A stretch of DNA of 64,000 nucleotides, taken from assembly GCA_007121555.1 (NCBI GenBank), contig SKKH01000100.1, positions 31,952 through 95,951 of the forward strand. The letters are read 5' to 3'. The position numbers were made by a program, and so were the translations under genes. Numbering within the stretch: the stretch's first letter is position 1; each line of letters begins with the position of its first letter. Shown one piece after another: positions 12,459 through 20,873 of this stretch. The notes below the pieces were generated by a model that saw only the letters and a list, made by a program, of their open reading frames with translations, did not search any database and was not told the origin of the DNA. This stretch comes from Gemmatimonadota bacterium. Its GTDB lineage: Bacteria > Gemmatimonadota > Gemmatimonadetes > Longimicrobiales > Gaopeijiaceae.

Positions 12459-12882
12459 GTGCCGACTCCACCACCCGTGCTCGAAGACCGAGGACGTGGG
12501 ACTCGATCCTGGCGATGTCGATTGGGGAGATCGCATGGTCCTCCAGGGTCTCCCGGAGGAGAAGGAGCATCTCGTCGAAGTCCGAGGGGGTGATTCCGAG
12601 ACCCCGATGGGCCCGCTCGATGTGGTCGTCGGAGTACGATGCGGGGCCCCCCATGATCGCCGAGATGAATCGGGTCTGGTGGTCGATCAGTCTCCGGGTG
12701 TCGACCCCTGCGAAGTGTCGTGACAGCCGGTCCGACTCGAGGACCTTCTCGTAGAACGCCGAGACCAGGAGCCGGACCCGCGCAAACCCCCCGAATCTCG
12801 CAAAGAGCGAATGCGCGCTCGGGGGAGCGCTTCCGACCGTCCCCGGGCCGGTCTCTTCGGGTATCGCAGCTTCAGCGCGCAT
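12442..12882 (-). CDS. Truncated hemoglobin (group 1-like)
   Basis: VSAFYEKVLESDRLSRHFAGVDTRRLIDHQTRFISAIMGGPASYSDDHIERAHRGLGITPSDFDEMLLLL, with GGP turn and candidate proximal His. Confidence 0.88.
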   Translation of the reverse strand: MRAEAAIPEETGPGTVGSAPPSAHSLFARFGGFARVRLLVSAFYEKVLESDRLSRHFAGVDTRRLIDHQTRFISAIMGGPASYSDDHIERAHRGLGITPSDFDEMLLLLRETLEDHAISPIDIARIESHVLGLRARVVESAHDSSS

Positions 12883-13135
12883 CGCTCCCTCCCGGTGTAC
12901 CGGCCACCCGTTCACGTGACGTGTTCCGAGAGAGACTGCGAGATTCTGGGGCTTAAAGCGGACAGAGGGGAAACGACCAGGTGTGGAGTGAACCCCTGCG
13001 TACCGAGGAAGGGCCCTGCTTTTCACTTGCTCTCTGCAAAGGCCCGGGACTACCTTCGACTCCGGTATGAAAGGGCTATGAGATCCCCTCGCCCGCCACG
13101 TTCGCCGGGAGCCCACCCCTCAGCCGTCGGAGGTC

Positions 13136-13597
13136 ATGTGTATGATCCGTATCCCCTGGGAGCCGACTCGAGTTCACACCCCCGCCCTGACCCTGTTCCT
13201 CATTGTTTTCGTTGGGGCCTGCGGCAATGGAGCCCCGGCCGACGATGGAGAGCCCCGGGTCTTTTTTGAACAGCCTCGGGACGGAGAGGTGCTCACCGGC
13301 ACGGTGGAGGTCGTCTTCGGGAGCCAGAACGTCGAGATCCGCGCCATCCCCGATGAGTTCGACCAGCCGCGGGAGGGAGTGGTCCACTACCACCTGGGCT
13401 ACAACACCGATTGCCTGCCACCGGGAACTGTGATTCCGGAAGCGGATCCCTGGATCCACTTCGGAGATGGGAGCAATGAGATCGAGATGCCCCTTCCACC
13501 TGGTGAATACCGCCTCACGGTGCAGGCCGGCGACGACGAGCACAGGACCCTGGAAGGCCTCTGCGAGACCATCCATATCACCGTCCAGCCGGACTGA
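13136..13597 (+). CDS. DUF4399 domain lipoprotein
   Basis: LFLIVFVGACG lipobox; VFFEQPRDGEVL, GVVHYHLGYNTDCLPPGTVIPEADPWIHFGDGSNEIEMPLPPGEYRLTVQAGDDEH. Confidence 0.85.
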   Translation: MCMIRIPWEPTRVHTPALTLFLIVFVGACGNGAPADDGEPRVFFEQPRDGEVLTGTVEVVFGSQNVEIRAIPDEFDQPREGVVHYHLGYNTDCLPPGTVIPEADPWIHFGDGSNEIEMPLPPGEYRLTVQAGDDEHRTLEGLCETIHITVQPD

Positions 13598-13757
13598 AGA
13601 CGGCCGGGACGGCAGTCTCATCGGGAAGCGGGGGCTCGGACGATTTTTCTTGCCCCTCATCGAGGTGAAGAGGAATCTTGGTGGTTGCGTGGCCCGTCCG
13701 CCCTGAGCCACTGAAGTTGCGCTCCGTTCCCGCCCCGATCCCCCCTGGAGACCCGCC

Positions 13758-14189
13758 ATGCCGAACCGACGACCCCACGACCACTTCGTGGCCTCCCTCT
13801 TCAAGGTCGAGATCGAAGGTGTGACCCAGGGCGCCTTCACTGCCATGGAGGGGCTTGAGGTCGAGGTGGATGTGGCCCAGTACGCGGACGGAGACGACCG
13901 GATCATGCGGAAGCGGCCCGGCCGGATTCACTACGGAAACCTGGTGCTGAAGCGAGGCTACGTGGATTCGGATGAGCTCTGGGCCTGGTTCAAGGCCGTT
14001 CTGGATGGCAAGGTGGAGCGGAAGGCCGGCTCGGTGATCCTGTGCAACGACGCCGGCGATGAGGTCCACCGGTACAACTTCTTCGAGGGGTGGCCGTGCA
14101 AATGGAAGGGCTTCACCTTCGACGCCAGGTCCTCGGACACTCTGGTCGAGGAACTCCATATCGCCGTCGAAAAGATCGAGCGCGGTTGA
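13758..14189 (+). CDS. Contractile phage-tail/eCIS inner tube protein (gp19/TIGR02241-like)
   Basis: FKVEIEGVTQGAFTAMEGLEVEVDVAQYADGDDRIMRKRPGRIHYGNLVLKRGYVDSDELWAWFKAV, RYNFFEGWPCKWKG, VEELHIAVEKIER. Confidence 0.9.
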   Translation: MPNRRPHDHFVASLFKVEIEGVTQGAFTAMEGLEVEVDVAQYADGDDRIMRKRPGRIHYGNLVLKRGYVDSDELWAWFKAVLDGKVERKAGSVILCNDAGDEVHRYNFFEGWPCKWKGFTFDARSSDTLVEELHIAVEKIERG

Positions 14190-14268
14190 GGGCGGGGACG
14201 GCTCCCTTCCCTCGCCGCGGTCCGCGACCCGCTTCCCAGCATCCCGCACCCGCAGCCCTCATCCCGAC

Positions 14269-14949
14269 ATGACCTGCTGCGGTCACTGCCAGGACGCGGA
14301 GGGCTTCTTCAACGATTGGACCGCACGCCGGGAGCTTCGGCGGTACCGCCGAAAGGGCCCGACGAAGTCCACCCAGCTCCTCCTCGGACCCCTCCGGCCC
14401 GACGCGGGCGGCGCCACCCTCCTGGATGTGGGTGGGGGGATCGGAGCCATCCAGCACGAGCTCTTCGGGGAAGGGCTCGCCGAGGCCGTCCAGGTGGATG
14501 CTTCGTCGCCCTACCTGGCTGTAGCCCGCAAGGAGGCGGAGCGGTCGGGACACGGCGAACGGGCCGCGTTCGTCCACGGGGACTTCGTGGAGATGTCGGG
14601 CGAGTTCTCCAGGGCCGACCTGGTCACGCTGGACCGTGTGATCTGTTGCTATCCGTACCTGGAAGCCCTGCTCGAGGCCTCCATGGACCGGGCTCGCCGG
14701 GTCGTGGGGCTGGTCTATCCTCGGGAGCGTTGGGGCACCCGTATGGCCATGAAGGTGGGCAACTTCTGGTTCCGCGTCCGAGGGAGCGCCTTTCGGCTCT
14801 ACCTGCATTCACCCGATCGGGTGGGCGCCCTCCTCCGTGAGGGCGGATTCGAGCTCGAGGAGCGGGCTCACACCTTCATCTGGAGGGTGGAGATCTATCG
14901 CCGGACCGCCGGGGATCGGCCGCGCCCATCGCGGGGCGAGGAGGGTTGA
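14269..14949 (+). CDS. SAM-dependent class I methyltransferase
   Basis: GATLLDVGGGIGAIQHELFGEGLAEAVQVDASSPYLAVAR; N-terminal MTCCGHCQDAEGFFND. Confidence 0.85.
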   Translation: MTCCGHCQDAEGFFNDWTARRELRRYRRKGPTKSTQLLLGPLRPDAGGATLLDVGGGIGAIQHELFGEGLAEAVQVDASSPYLAVARKEAERSGHGERAAFVHGDFVEMSGEFSRADLVTLDRVICCYPYLEALLEASMDRARRVVGLVYPRERWGTRMAMKVGNFWFRVRGSAFRLYLHSPDRVGALLREGGFELEERAHTFIWRVEIYRRTAGDRPRPSRGEEG

Positions 14950-14953
14950 ACTC

Positions 14954-15439
14954 GTGAGTGCCCCGTCCCCGACGCTTCCGGTGCTGTCCTTGGGGCTGTC
15001 GGCTCTCGTGTTCGGAGGAGCGGGGCTGGTCTTCCTGGTGAATCCCGGCTTCCTCGCTCACGCGGGTGTGGAGTTCTCCGGGCCGGCCGGGGCCGTCGAG
15101 ATCCGTGCCTTCCATGGTGGGCTGGAGTTGGGGATCGCAGCCTTCCTGGGCTTGTGCGCCTTCCGAGGCGGATGGCACCGAGTCGGCCTCTTCGCTCAGA
15201 TCGCCATGTTCGGTGGCCTCGCATCGGGGCGTCTGGTGGGCATGGCGCTGGATCCCGGCGCAATCGGACCTCTCATGACGGCCCTCACCGTGGCGGAGGG
15301 GTTCGGGGTCGCGGTCGGTCTCCTGGCCCTCCGCCGCGCCCCCTGCCGCCTCTCCACCCCTTCCGATCAGACGGCTAGCCGTCCAGGCCGTACTGCTCCC
15401 GGGCCAGATCCCCCAGCCCGGCCGAATCCAGGCGGGTGA
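14954..15439 (+). CDS. DUF4345-like membrane protein
   Basis: GTG start; NPGFLAHAGVEFSGPAGAVEIRAFHGGLELGIAAFLGLCAF, four predicted TM segments. Confidence 0.65.
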   Translation: MSAPSPTLPVLSLGLSALVFGGAGLVFLVNPGFLAHAGVEFSGPAGAVEIRAFHGGLELGIAAFLGLCAFRGGWHRVGLFAQIAMFGGLASGRLVGMALDPGAIGPLMTALTVAEGFGVAVGLLALRRAPCRLSTPSDQTASRPGRTAPGPDPPARPNPGG

Positions 15440-16691
15440 GGGGCGCCAGGAAGGTCACCTGGATCACCCCTGGATGCCGTCCGATCTCGATTCCACCCGT
15501 GATGGTGGCCCGGTTTCGGACCTCCGGTACGCTCATGCCCAGGAGCTCGGCGGCTCTCCGGAGGCCGTTCTCGGTGGCCGCGTTCAGATCCGGGCCGGTG
15601 CCCACGACGGAAATGGGAGCCAGCGTCTCCATGGTGATCCCTCGGCTCTCGGCCACCTGCCGGGCCCGGGCTTCTTCGTCGGGAGTCAGGGGCCTGGCCA
15701 GGGGCGGAAGGTCTTCAGCCAGAGGAAAGAGGACGGGACCCTCGAGACCCTTCCCCTGGGCACCCGCACCCTTCAGGAGATCGACCTGGAGGGTCACCGA
15801 TCCCGAGACATCGGCGGTGTGGCCGGCGATCTCCCCGTCGCCCTGCATGGCGTGCATGTCGCCGACGTAGATTCCCGCACCGGGCACCCGGACCGGGGCC
15901 ACGACGATGGCGCCTTCGCGGACGGCATCGATGTCCATGTGGCCATCGGTCCGGTGGGCCAGGTCCTCGGCCTGGATTCCATATTCATGGGGTGCGTCGA
16001 TGAGGGCGGATCCGAAGTCACCCGCGTTGTGGGAGTCGGGGAAGGGAATGGAGGGTGTGGTCCCCAGTTGCCCCAGGAAGGGACGGAGCCGCACCGGAAT
16101 CCCCACCAGGTCATGGGGAGCCCAGACGAGAATGGAGTGCTGCACCGAATCGTCGGGCAGGGCGGCCCACCGGTCCGCGTCCCGGCCCATGGCCTCGGCA
16201 GTCTCCTTGTCGACGGTGACCCCGACTCGCCGGGTCTCATCGAAGAGCACCGTGTACCCGTTCACCATCCGGAACGGGGTGATGGGATCCCCCGTGTCGA
16301 CATCCCGGACGGCCTCCTGTCCCACCCCCTCCACCCGGGTTTCGGGACGGAGTTTGTCGGTCTTCGGGTTCCTGGCGGCCACATAGGGGTCTCCCAGGAA
16401 GTGGCCCTCTACGAACTCGTCGTGGCCCGAGGCGGTCGCCAGGGAGGTGACCGTGATGTCCCGGATCCGGATCACCACCGCGTCTCCGGGTTCGGCTCCC
16501 TCCACCGCCACCGGCTGGGTCACCTCGTGACCCCCGTGCAGCCGAGGGGTGATCATGGGACCCCAGCAGCCGGGAGCCGTGTTCGCGATGATGACACCCC
16601 CGTCCTGGACCGGTCCGAGCATGGGCTTCTTCGGATCCAGCACACCGTTGGTGAACGACGAGACGAGTACGTTCCGTTTGGCTGAATTCAT
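15375..16691 (-). CDS. Acetamidase/formamidase family protein
   Basis: GCWGPMITPRLHGGHEVTQPV, GDAVVIRIRDI, GAGIYVGDMHAMQGDGEIAGHTADVSG. Confidence 0.92.
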   Translation of the reverse strand: MNSAKRNVLVSSFTNGVLDPKKPMLGPVQDGGVIIANTAPGCWGPMITPRLHGGHEVTQPVAVEGAEPGDAVVIRIRDITVTSLATASGHDEFVEGHFLGDPYVAARNPKTDKLRPETRVEGVGQEAVRDVDTGDPITPFRMVNGYTVLFDETRRVGVTVDKETAEAMGRDADRWAALPDDSVQHSILVWAPHDLVGIPVRLRPFLGQLGTTPSIPFPDSHNAGDFGSALIDAPHEYGIQAEDLAHRTDGHMDIDAVREGAIVVAPVRVPGAGIYVGDMHAMQGDGEIAGHTADVSGSVTLQVDLLKGAGAQGKGLEGPVLFPLAEDLPPLARPLTPDEEARARQVAESRGITMETLAPISVVGTGPDLNAATENGLRRAAELLGMSVPEVRNRATITGGIEIGRHPGVIQVTFLAPLTRLDSAGLGDLAREQYGLDG

Positions 16692-16766
16692 GGGTGTCTC
16701 TCCTGTGGAGAAGGTGAAGGGTTCGCGAGCACGGCCCCGGCGAGGGCCGCTCCGGGGCCGAAGGGA

Positions 16767-17033
16767 TCAGCCTCCCGACACGGGGGGGACCAGGGAGAGC
16801 TGACTGCCTGCCGGAATCACCTCCGCCGAACCGACGATCCGGTCACCGGCCACGACGAGCGACCGTCGAACCAGGGGAGCCAACTCGGGGAGTTCATCCG
16901 ACACCCGGGCCTTGAGCTCGCTCGCGGCCAATCCATCCGTGCTCCCATCGAACACCAGGTCGAGTCGGGATCGACCGGCCTGGATCGCCAGATCGCCCGA
17001 GAGCTGAATCCGATACGCGGTCTCTGGGGTCAT
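16767..17033 (-). CDS. MoaD/ThiS-family ubiquitin-like sulfur carrier protein
   Basis: 88 aa beta-grasp-like protein ending in VPPVSGG (C-terminal Gly-Gly). Confidence 0.75.
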   Translation of the reverse strand: MTPETAYRIQLSGDLAIQAGRSRLDLVFDGSTDGLAASELKARVSDELPELAPLVRRSLVVAGDRIVGSAEVIPAGSQLSLVPPVSGG

Positions 17034-17198
17034 GTGAGCGGGGCGGGTCGGGGTGGATGCGGATCCGGCTCGACGGGGCTCTGCACATACCCGAGCGCGA
17101 TCGAATTGTGGCGAGATAGGCCACTCACCGTGCCGAAGATGGGTGGCCTGGGCGGAGTGGCCTTGAGCCCCCGAAGATCCTGCCTCGCCCCCTCCTGC

Positions 17199-17894
17199 TC
17201 AGTCCAGCACCGTGCAGATCTCGGGAAACGGCTTCTTGTCGAGGGCCTTCTTCGGGATCCGGGCATCGGGCGCAGGGAATCCGGCTACCAGGAGGAGGAA
17301 GGGGCGCTCCCGCTCCGGACGATCCAGGATCCGGTTGAGGAAGCGCATGGGGCTGGGCGTGTGGGTCAGGATGGCCAGTCCCGCCTGGTGGAGGGCCGTG
17401 ATCAGGATCCCGGAGGCGAGTCCCACGGACTCCGTCACGTAGTAGTTCTTCCGCCGGTTCCCGTCCTCATCCACTCCGTAGCTTTCGGCAAAGACGGCGA
17501 TGAGCCAGGGCGCCACTTCCAGGAAGGGCTTTCGCGCATCGGTTCCGAGGGGGGCCAGGGCGTCCAGCCATTCGTCGGGAGCCCGTCCCCCGTAGAATTC
17601 CCGTTCCTCCTCTTCCGCAGCCTGCCGGATGCGGGTCTTGATCTCCAGATCGCCCACCATCACGAAGTGCCAGGGTTGATGGTTCGCTCCGTTGGGGGCG
17701 GTCCCGGCCGCTCGAATGCAGTCTTCGACTACCTCCCGGGGCACCGGCTCGGGAGAGAAGTCGCGAACGGTCCTTCGCCTCCGGACATCGGCCAGGAAGC
17801 TCGCCGCGCGAGCCTTCATCTCCGGCTCGGGCAATCGCTGGTAGCCCTTCAGTGGAAGGAATTCGGCCTCTGTCGAGTCTGCTGAATGCGCCAT
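17199..17894 (-). CDS. Nitroreductase family protein (iodotyrosine deiodinase-like)
   Basis: [68 protein letters not shown]. Confidence 0.9.
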   Translation of the reverse strand: MAHSADSTEAEFLPLKGYQRLPEPEMKARAASFLADVRRRRTVRDFSPEPVPREVVEDCIRAAGTAPNGANHQPWHFVMVGDLEIKTRIRQAAEEEEREFYGGRAPDEWLDALAPLGTDARKPFLEVAPWLIAVFAESYGVDEDGNRRKNYYVTESVGLASGILITALHQAGLAILTHTPSPMRFLNRILDRPERERPFLLLVAGFPAPDARIPKKALDKKPFPEICTVLD

Positions 17895-17934
17895 GGGGTG
17901 ACGTGCTCTCGGGTGAAGTCCAAGGAGCTCGGCT

Positions 17935-17979
17935 CGCCGGGTCACGAATGCCGCCGAATCTCTGACTCACCACACTAGC
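17935..17979. repeat. Solo half-copy of a palindromic MITE-like element
   Basis: cgccgggtcacgaatgccgccgaatctctgactcaccacactagc is the perfect reverse complement of 41595-41639. Confidence 0.9.
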
Positions 17980-20647
17980 GTCGGGGACGGCTCTGCTCCA
18001 CCTCGTTGTTCAGTTCATTGATGTCCACGCTCCAGCGGTGGTCGCCCAGCAGGTGACGCACGAAGTATTCGGCGCGTTGCCAGAACCAGTAATCACTCAT
18101 GTCGCCGTAGCCGTGCCGCTGACCGGGATACATGAAGAAGTCGAAGCGCTTGTTGGCCTTGATCAGCGCCTCGGCCATGCGGAAGGTCCCGGCATGATGC
18201 ACGTTGTTGTCCACATCTCCCGTCGTCAGCAGAAGGCGCCCCTTCAGGTTCTGCGCCAGCTCCGAATTCCTGTCGATGGAATACTCGAAGGTGATCTCAC
18301 CGTCGGCTCCCTGGATCTCCTGCACTCCGTGGTGTTTCTCAGACCAGTTCTGGTTGTAGACATCGTTGTCGTGATTCCCGGCCGAAGCCACCGCGACCTT
18401 GAAGAAGTCCGGGTAGACGAGCATGGCGGCCGTGGACATGAATCCGCCTCCCGAGTGTCCGTAGATTCCCACACGGTCCACGTCGATGAAGGAGTGGCGG
18501 TCGGCGAGCTGCTCGATGGCGACCTTCTTGTCGGCGAGCCCGTAGTCTCGGAGATTTCCGTACCCGTAGTTGTGGTACCACTTCGAGCGATCCGGATGCC
18601 CTCCCCGGTTCCCCACGCTGATCACGATCATCCCGAACTGAGCCAACGCCTGCTCATTGGGGTTGAGCGAGAAGAACTTGGAGACCGACTCGGTCTGCGG
18701 CCCGGGGTAGACGTAGGCGACGATGGGGTAGACCCGGTCCTCATCGAAGTCGTAGGGCCTGTACATGACGCCGTAGAGGTCCGTGATCCCGTCGGCCGCC
18801 TTCACATGGAACGGTTCGGGAAACTCGTACCCCGCCGCGTGGAGGCCGGAGAGGTCGGCTTCCTCCAGTTCGAGGATCCGAGCCCCGCTGCCGTCGTAGA
18901 GTGCGGACTCCGGAGTGGTATCGACCCGCGACCGGTTGCTGACGAAGTATCGGCTGGATGGGGAGACCGACATGCGGTGGTCGTAGTCGCCGGGGTTCAG
19001 GAGCCGAAGATCGCTGCCATCCGTGCGGACCCTGTACATGTGCTGGTAGTAGGGGTCCTCTCCCTCCTCACGGGCGTTGGCGCGGAAATAAACGAACCCC
19101 TGATCGTCATCGATCCCCATGATCCCACCCACATGCCACGGACCCTCGGTGAGCCGTGCAACCTCGGAGCCGTCGGGAGCGTGCCGGTAGAGGTGAGCCC
19201 AACCGTCCCGCTCGGACCACCAGATCAGGTCTCCATTGGCGAGTCGGCGGGGAGTCTGGTGCTCCACGTAGGTGTTCAGCCTCTCCTCCACCACGGTCCG
19301 CACCTCCTCGGTGGCGGGGTCGAAGACCAGAAGGTCCACTCGGTGCTGGTTCCGGCTGCGCCGCCAGAAGTAGAGCTCGCTGGACTGGTCTGAAAGCCAG
19401 ACCGCCCGGGGTGAGTCCTCCGGTTGCTGGTCCACCGGGTCGGGCGCGCTGAAGAGTCCCATGCGCTGGTCCTTCCATGGGTCGTCATCGACCCGCGTCA
19501 TCTCGCGGGTCGCCATGTCGAAGACGAGGAGCTCGTCCTGGCTCACGTCTTCTTCGCCCGGCATGTCGTACTTGTAGCTCTCCAGCTTCGGGCGGTCGTT
19601 TCCGACCACGTGGACCACCCAGAGATCCCCCACGTGTCTCCGGTCCCGCCGGGTCAGGGCGAAGTAGTCGGAGTCGTGTGACCAGGTGATGTTCGAGTTC
19701 TGTCGTTTCTCGAACTCCTCCTCCGTCTCCTCGTCATGGTCGCCCCGTCCCTGGTTGCCGTAGGCGTAGTCCTTCTCTCCATCGAAGGTGAGCTGGATCT
19801 CCTCCACCTCGACGTCTTCCTCGGCCTCCTCCGCATCGTCGCCGCTCTTGCCGCGCCTCGCGTCCAGGATTTTCCGGTAGTCTTCGTAGCTCATCATCCA
19901 GAGATTGAAACTCCGGGTGAAGACGACCCACCGTTCGTCAGGAGATACCGACGCCCAGTCGGGATGGTCGTCGGGATGCTCGTAGTCCTCGAGCTCTCTC
20001 AGTTCCCGGGTGGACACATCGTACTCGAAGTAGTGGACCTTCCTGTCCGATCGGTCGCTGGTCCGCTCCTCCTGGTCCTCGTCCTGGAGTTCCTCCTCCT
20101 CCCTCTGCTCCTCCTCCTCCCTCTGCTCCTCCTCCCTCTCCTTCTCCAGCGAGGATTCCACCTCGAACTGGAGGAGGTTCTGGCTGATGAAGCGGATGTT
20201 CCGGATGGGGAGATGCTGCGCCTTGTAGGGATCGCGAGTGATCCGTGTCAGCTCGGCAGCGATCCGGTCTCGGTCGAATATGAGCTCCTTGCTGCCGCGA
20301 TCGGGATCGACCAGGTAGAAGAATTTCCCGTCCGAGGTCTCCCACTCGTACCAGAACCGGTCCTCACCGGGAATCCAGTTGGGGCTCACGCTGAGCGAGT
20401 GGACCATGTCCCGGATTCGGTAGGGGGCAAAGCGCGCGGCCAGTCGATAGTTGGCCGAGCCTTCCCCTCCCACACGGGCTTCCTGCGGGGAGGCGTTGGG
20501 GATGCTGGTCTGAGCCGAAGCGGGAGCGAAGCCTCCCATCATCAAACCGACGAGAAGGAGCCCGGGCAACACAAGGGAGCTCAGGCCCGCACGTCCGTAG
20601 CAGGTCGATGAGGGCGAGGAAGAGGCGTGGGATCGATTCGACCGCAT
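17975..20647 (-). CDS. S9 family (DPP IV-like) serine peptidase
   Basis: Signal peptide LVLPGLLLVGLMMGGFAPASAQ; YVYPGPQTESVSKFF; DRVGIYGHSGGGFMSTAAMLVYPD; GDVDNNVHHAGT; GQRHGYGDMSDYWF. Confidence 0.95.
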   Translation of the reverse strand: MRSNRSHASSSPSSTCYGRAGLSSLVLPGLLLVGLMMGGFAPASAQTSIPNASPQEARVGGEGSANYRLAARFAPYRIRDMVHSLSVSPNWIPGEDRFWYEWETSDGKFFYLVDPDRGSKELIFDRDRIAAELTRITRDPYKAQHLPIRNIRFISQNLLQFEVESSLEKEREEEQREEEEQREEEELQDEDQEERTSDRSDRKVHYFEYDVSTRELRELEDYEHPDDHPDWASVSPDERWVVFTRSFNLWMMSYEDYRKILDARRGKSGDDAEEAEEDVEVEEIQLTFDGEKDYAYGNQGRGDHDEETEEEFEKRQNSNITWSHDSDYFALTRRDRRHVGDLWVVHVVGNDRPKLESYKYDMPGEEDVSQDELLVFDMATREMTRVDDDPWKDQRMGLFSAPDPVDQQPEDSPRAVWLSDQSSELYFWRRSRNQHRVDLLVFDPATEEVRTVVEERLNTYVEHQTPRRLANGDLIWWSERDGWAHLYRHAPDGSEVARLTEGPWHVGGIMGIDDDQGFVYFRANAREEGEDPYYQHMYRVRTDGSDLRLLNPGDYDHRMSVSPSSRYFVSNRSRVDTTPESALYDGSGARILELEEADLSGLHAAGYEFPEPFHVKAADGITDLYGVMYRPYDFDEDRVYPIVAYVYPGPQTESVSKFFSLNPNEQALAQFGMIVISVGNRGGHPDRSKWYHNYGYGNLRDYGLADKKVAIEQLADRHSFIDVDRVGIYGHSGGGFMSTAAMLVYPDFFKVAVASAGNHDNDVYNQNWSEKHHGVQEIQGADGEITFEYSIDRNSELAQNLKGRLLLTTGDVDNNVHHAGTFRMAEALIKANKRFDFFMYPGQRHGYGDMSDYWFWQRAEYFVRHLLGDHRWSVDINELNNEVEQSRPRR

Positions 20648-20873
20648 GGAGGCCTACCGGGAAAGGGATGGACTTCCCGGGTGACCCGGGACACATGAGG
20701 CATCGGGAACGACTCGGATCGCTCACCGCAGCGAGGGTGGGGTTGAGAGATGGGGCGACACCCTGCCGATTCCGCATGAAGGCGATTTCGATCCATCCTA
20801 TGCGCCCTGACCTTACCCCGGCAAGGCACGGGCTCGTGAACAGCCTTCCAGCGGGCTGGTCTTCGGAAGTGGG

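Noticed and set aside
20091-20140. Short tandem repeat considered as CRISPR-like
   Set aside because: Contiguous imperfect repeats without spacers, inside a coding frame.
19736-20611. Leu-rich plus-strand ORF resembling a membrane protein
   Set aside because: The LLLLPLLL run is the antisense reading of the Glu-rich tandem repeat in the S9 peptidase.
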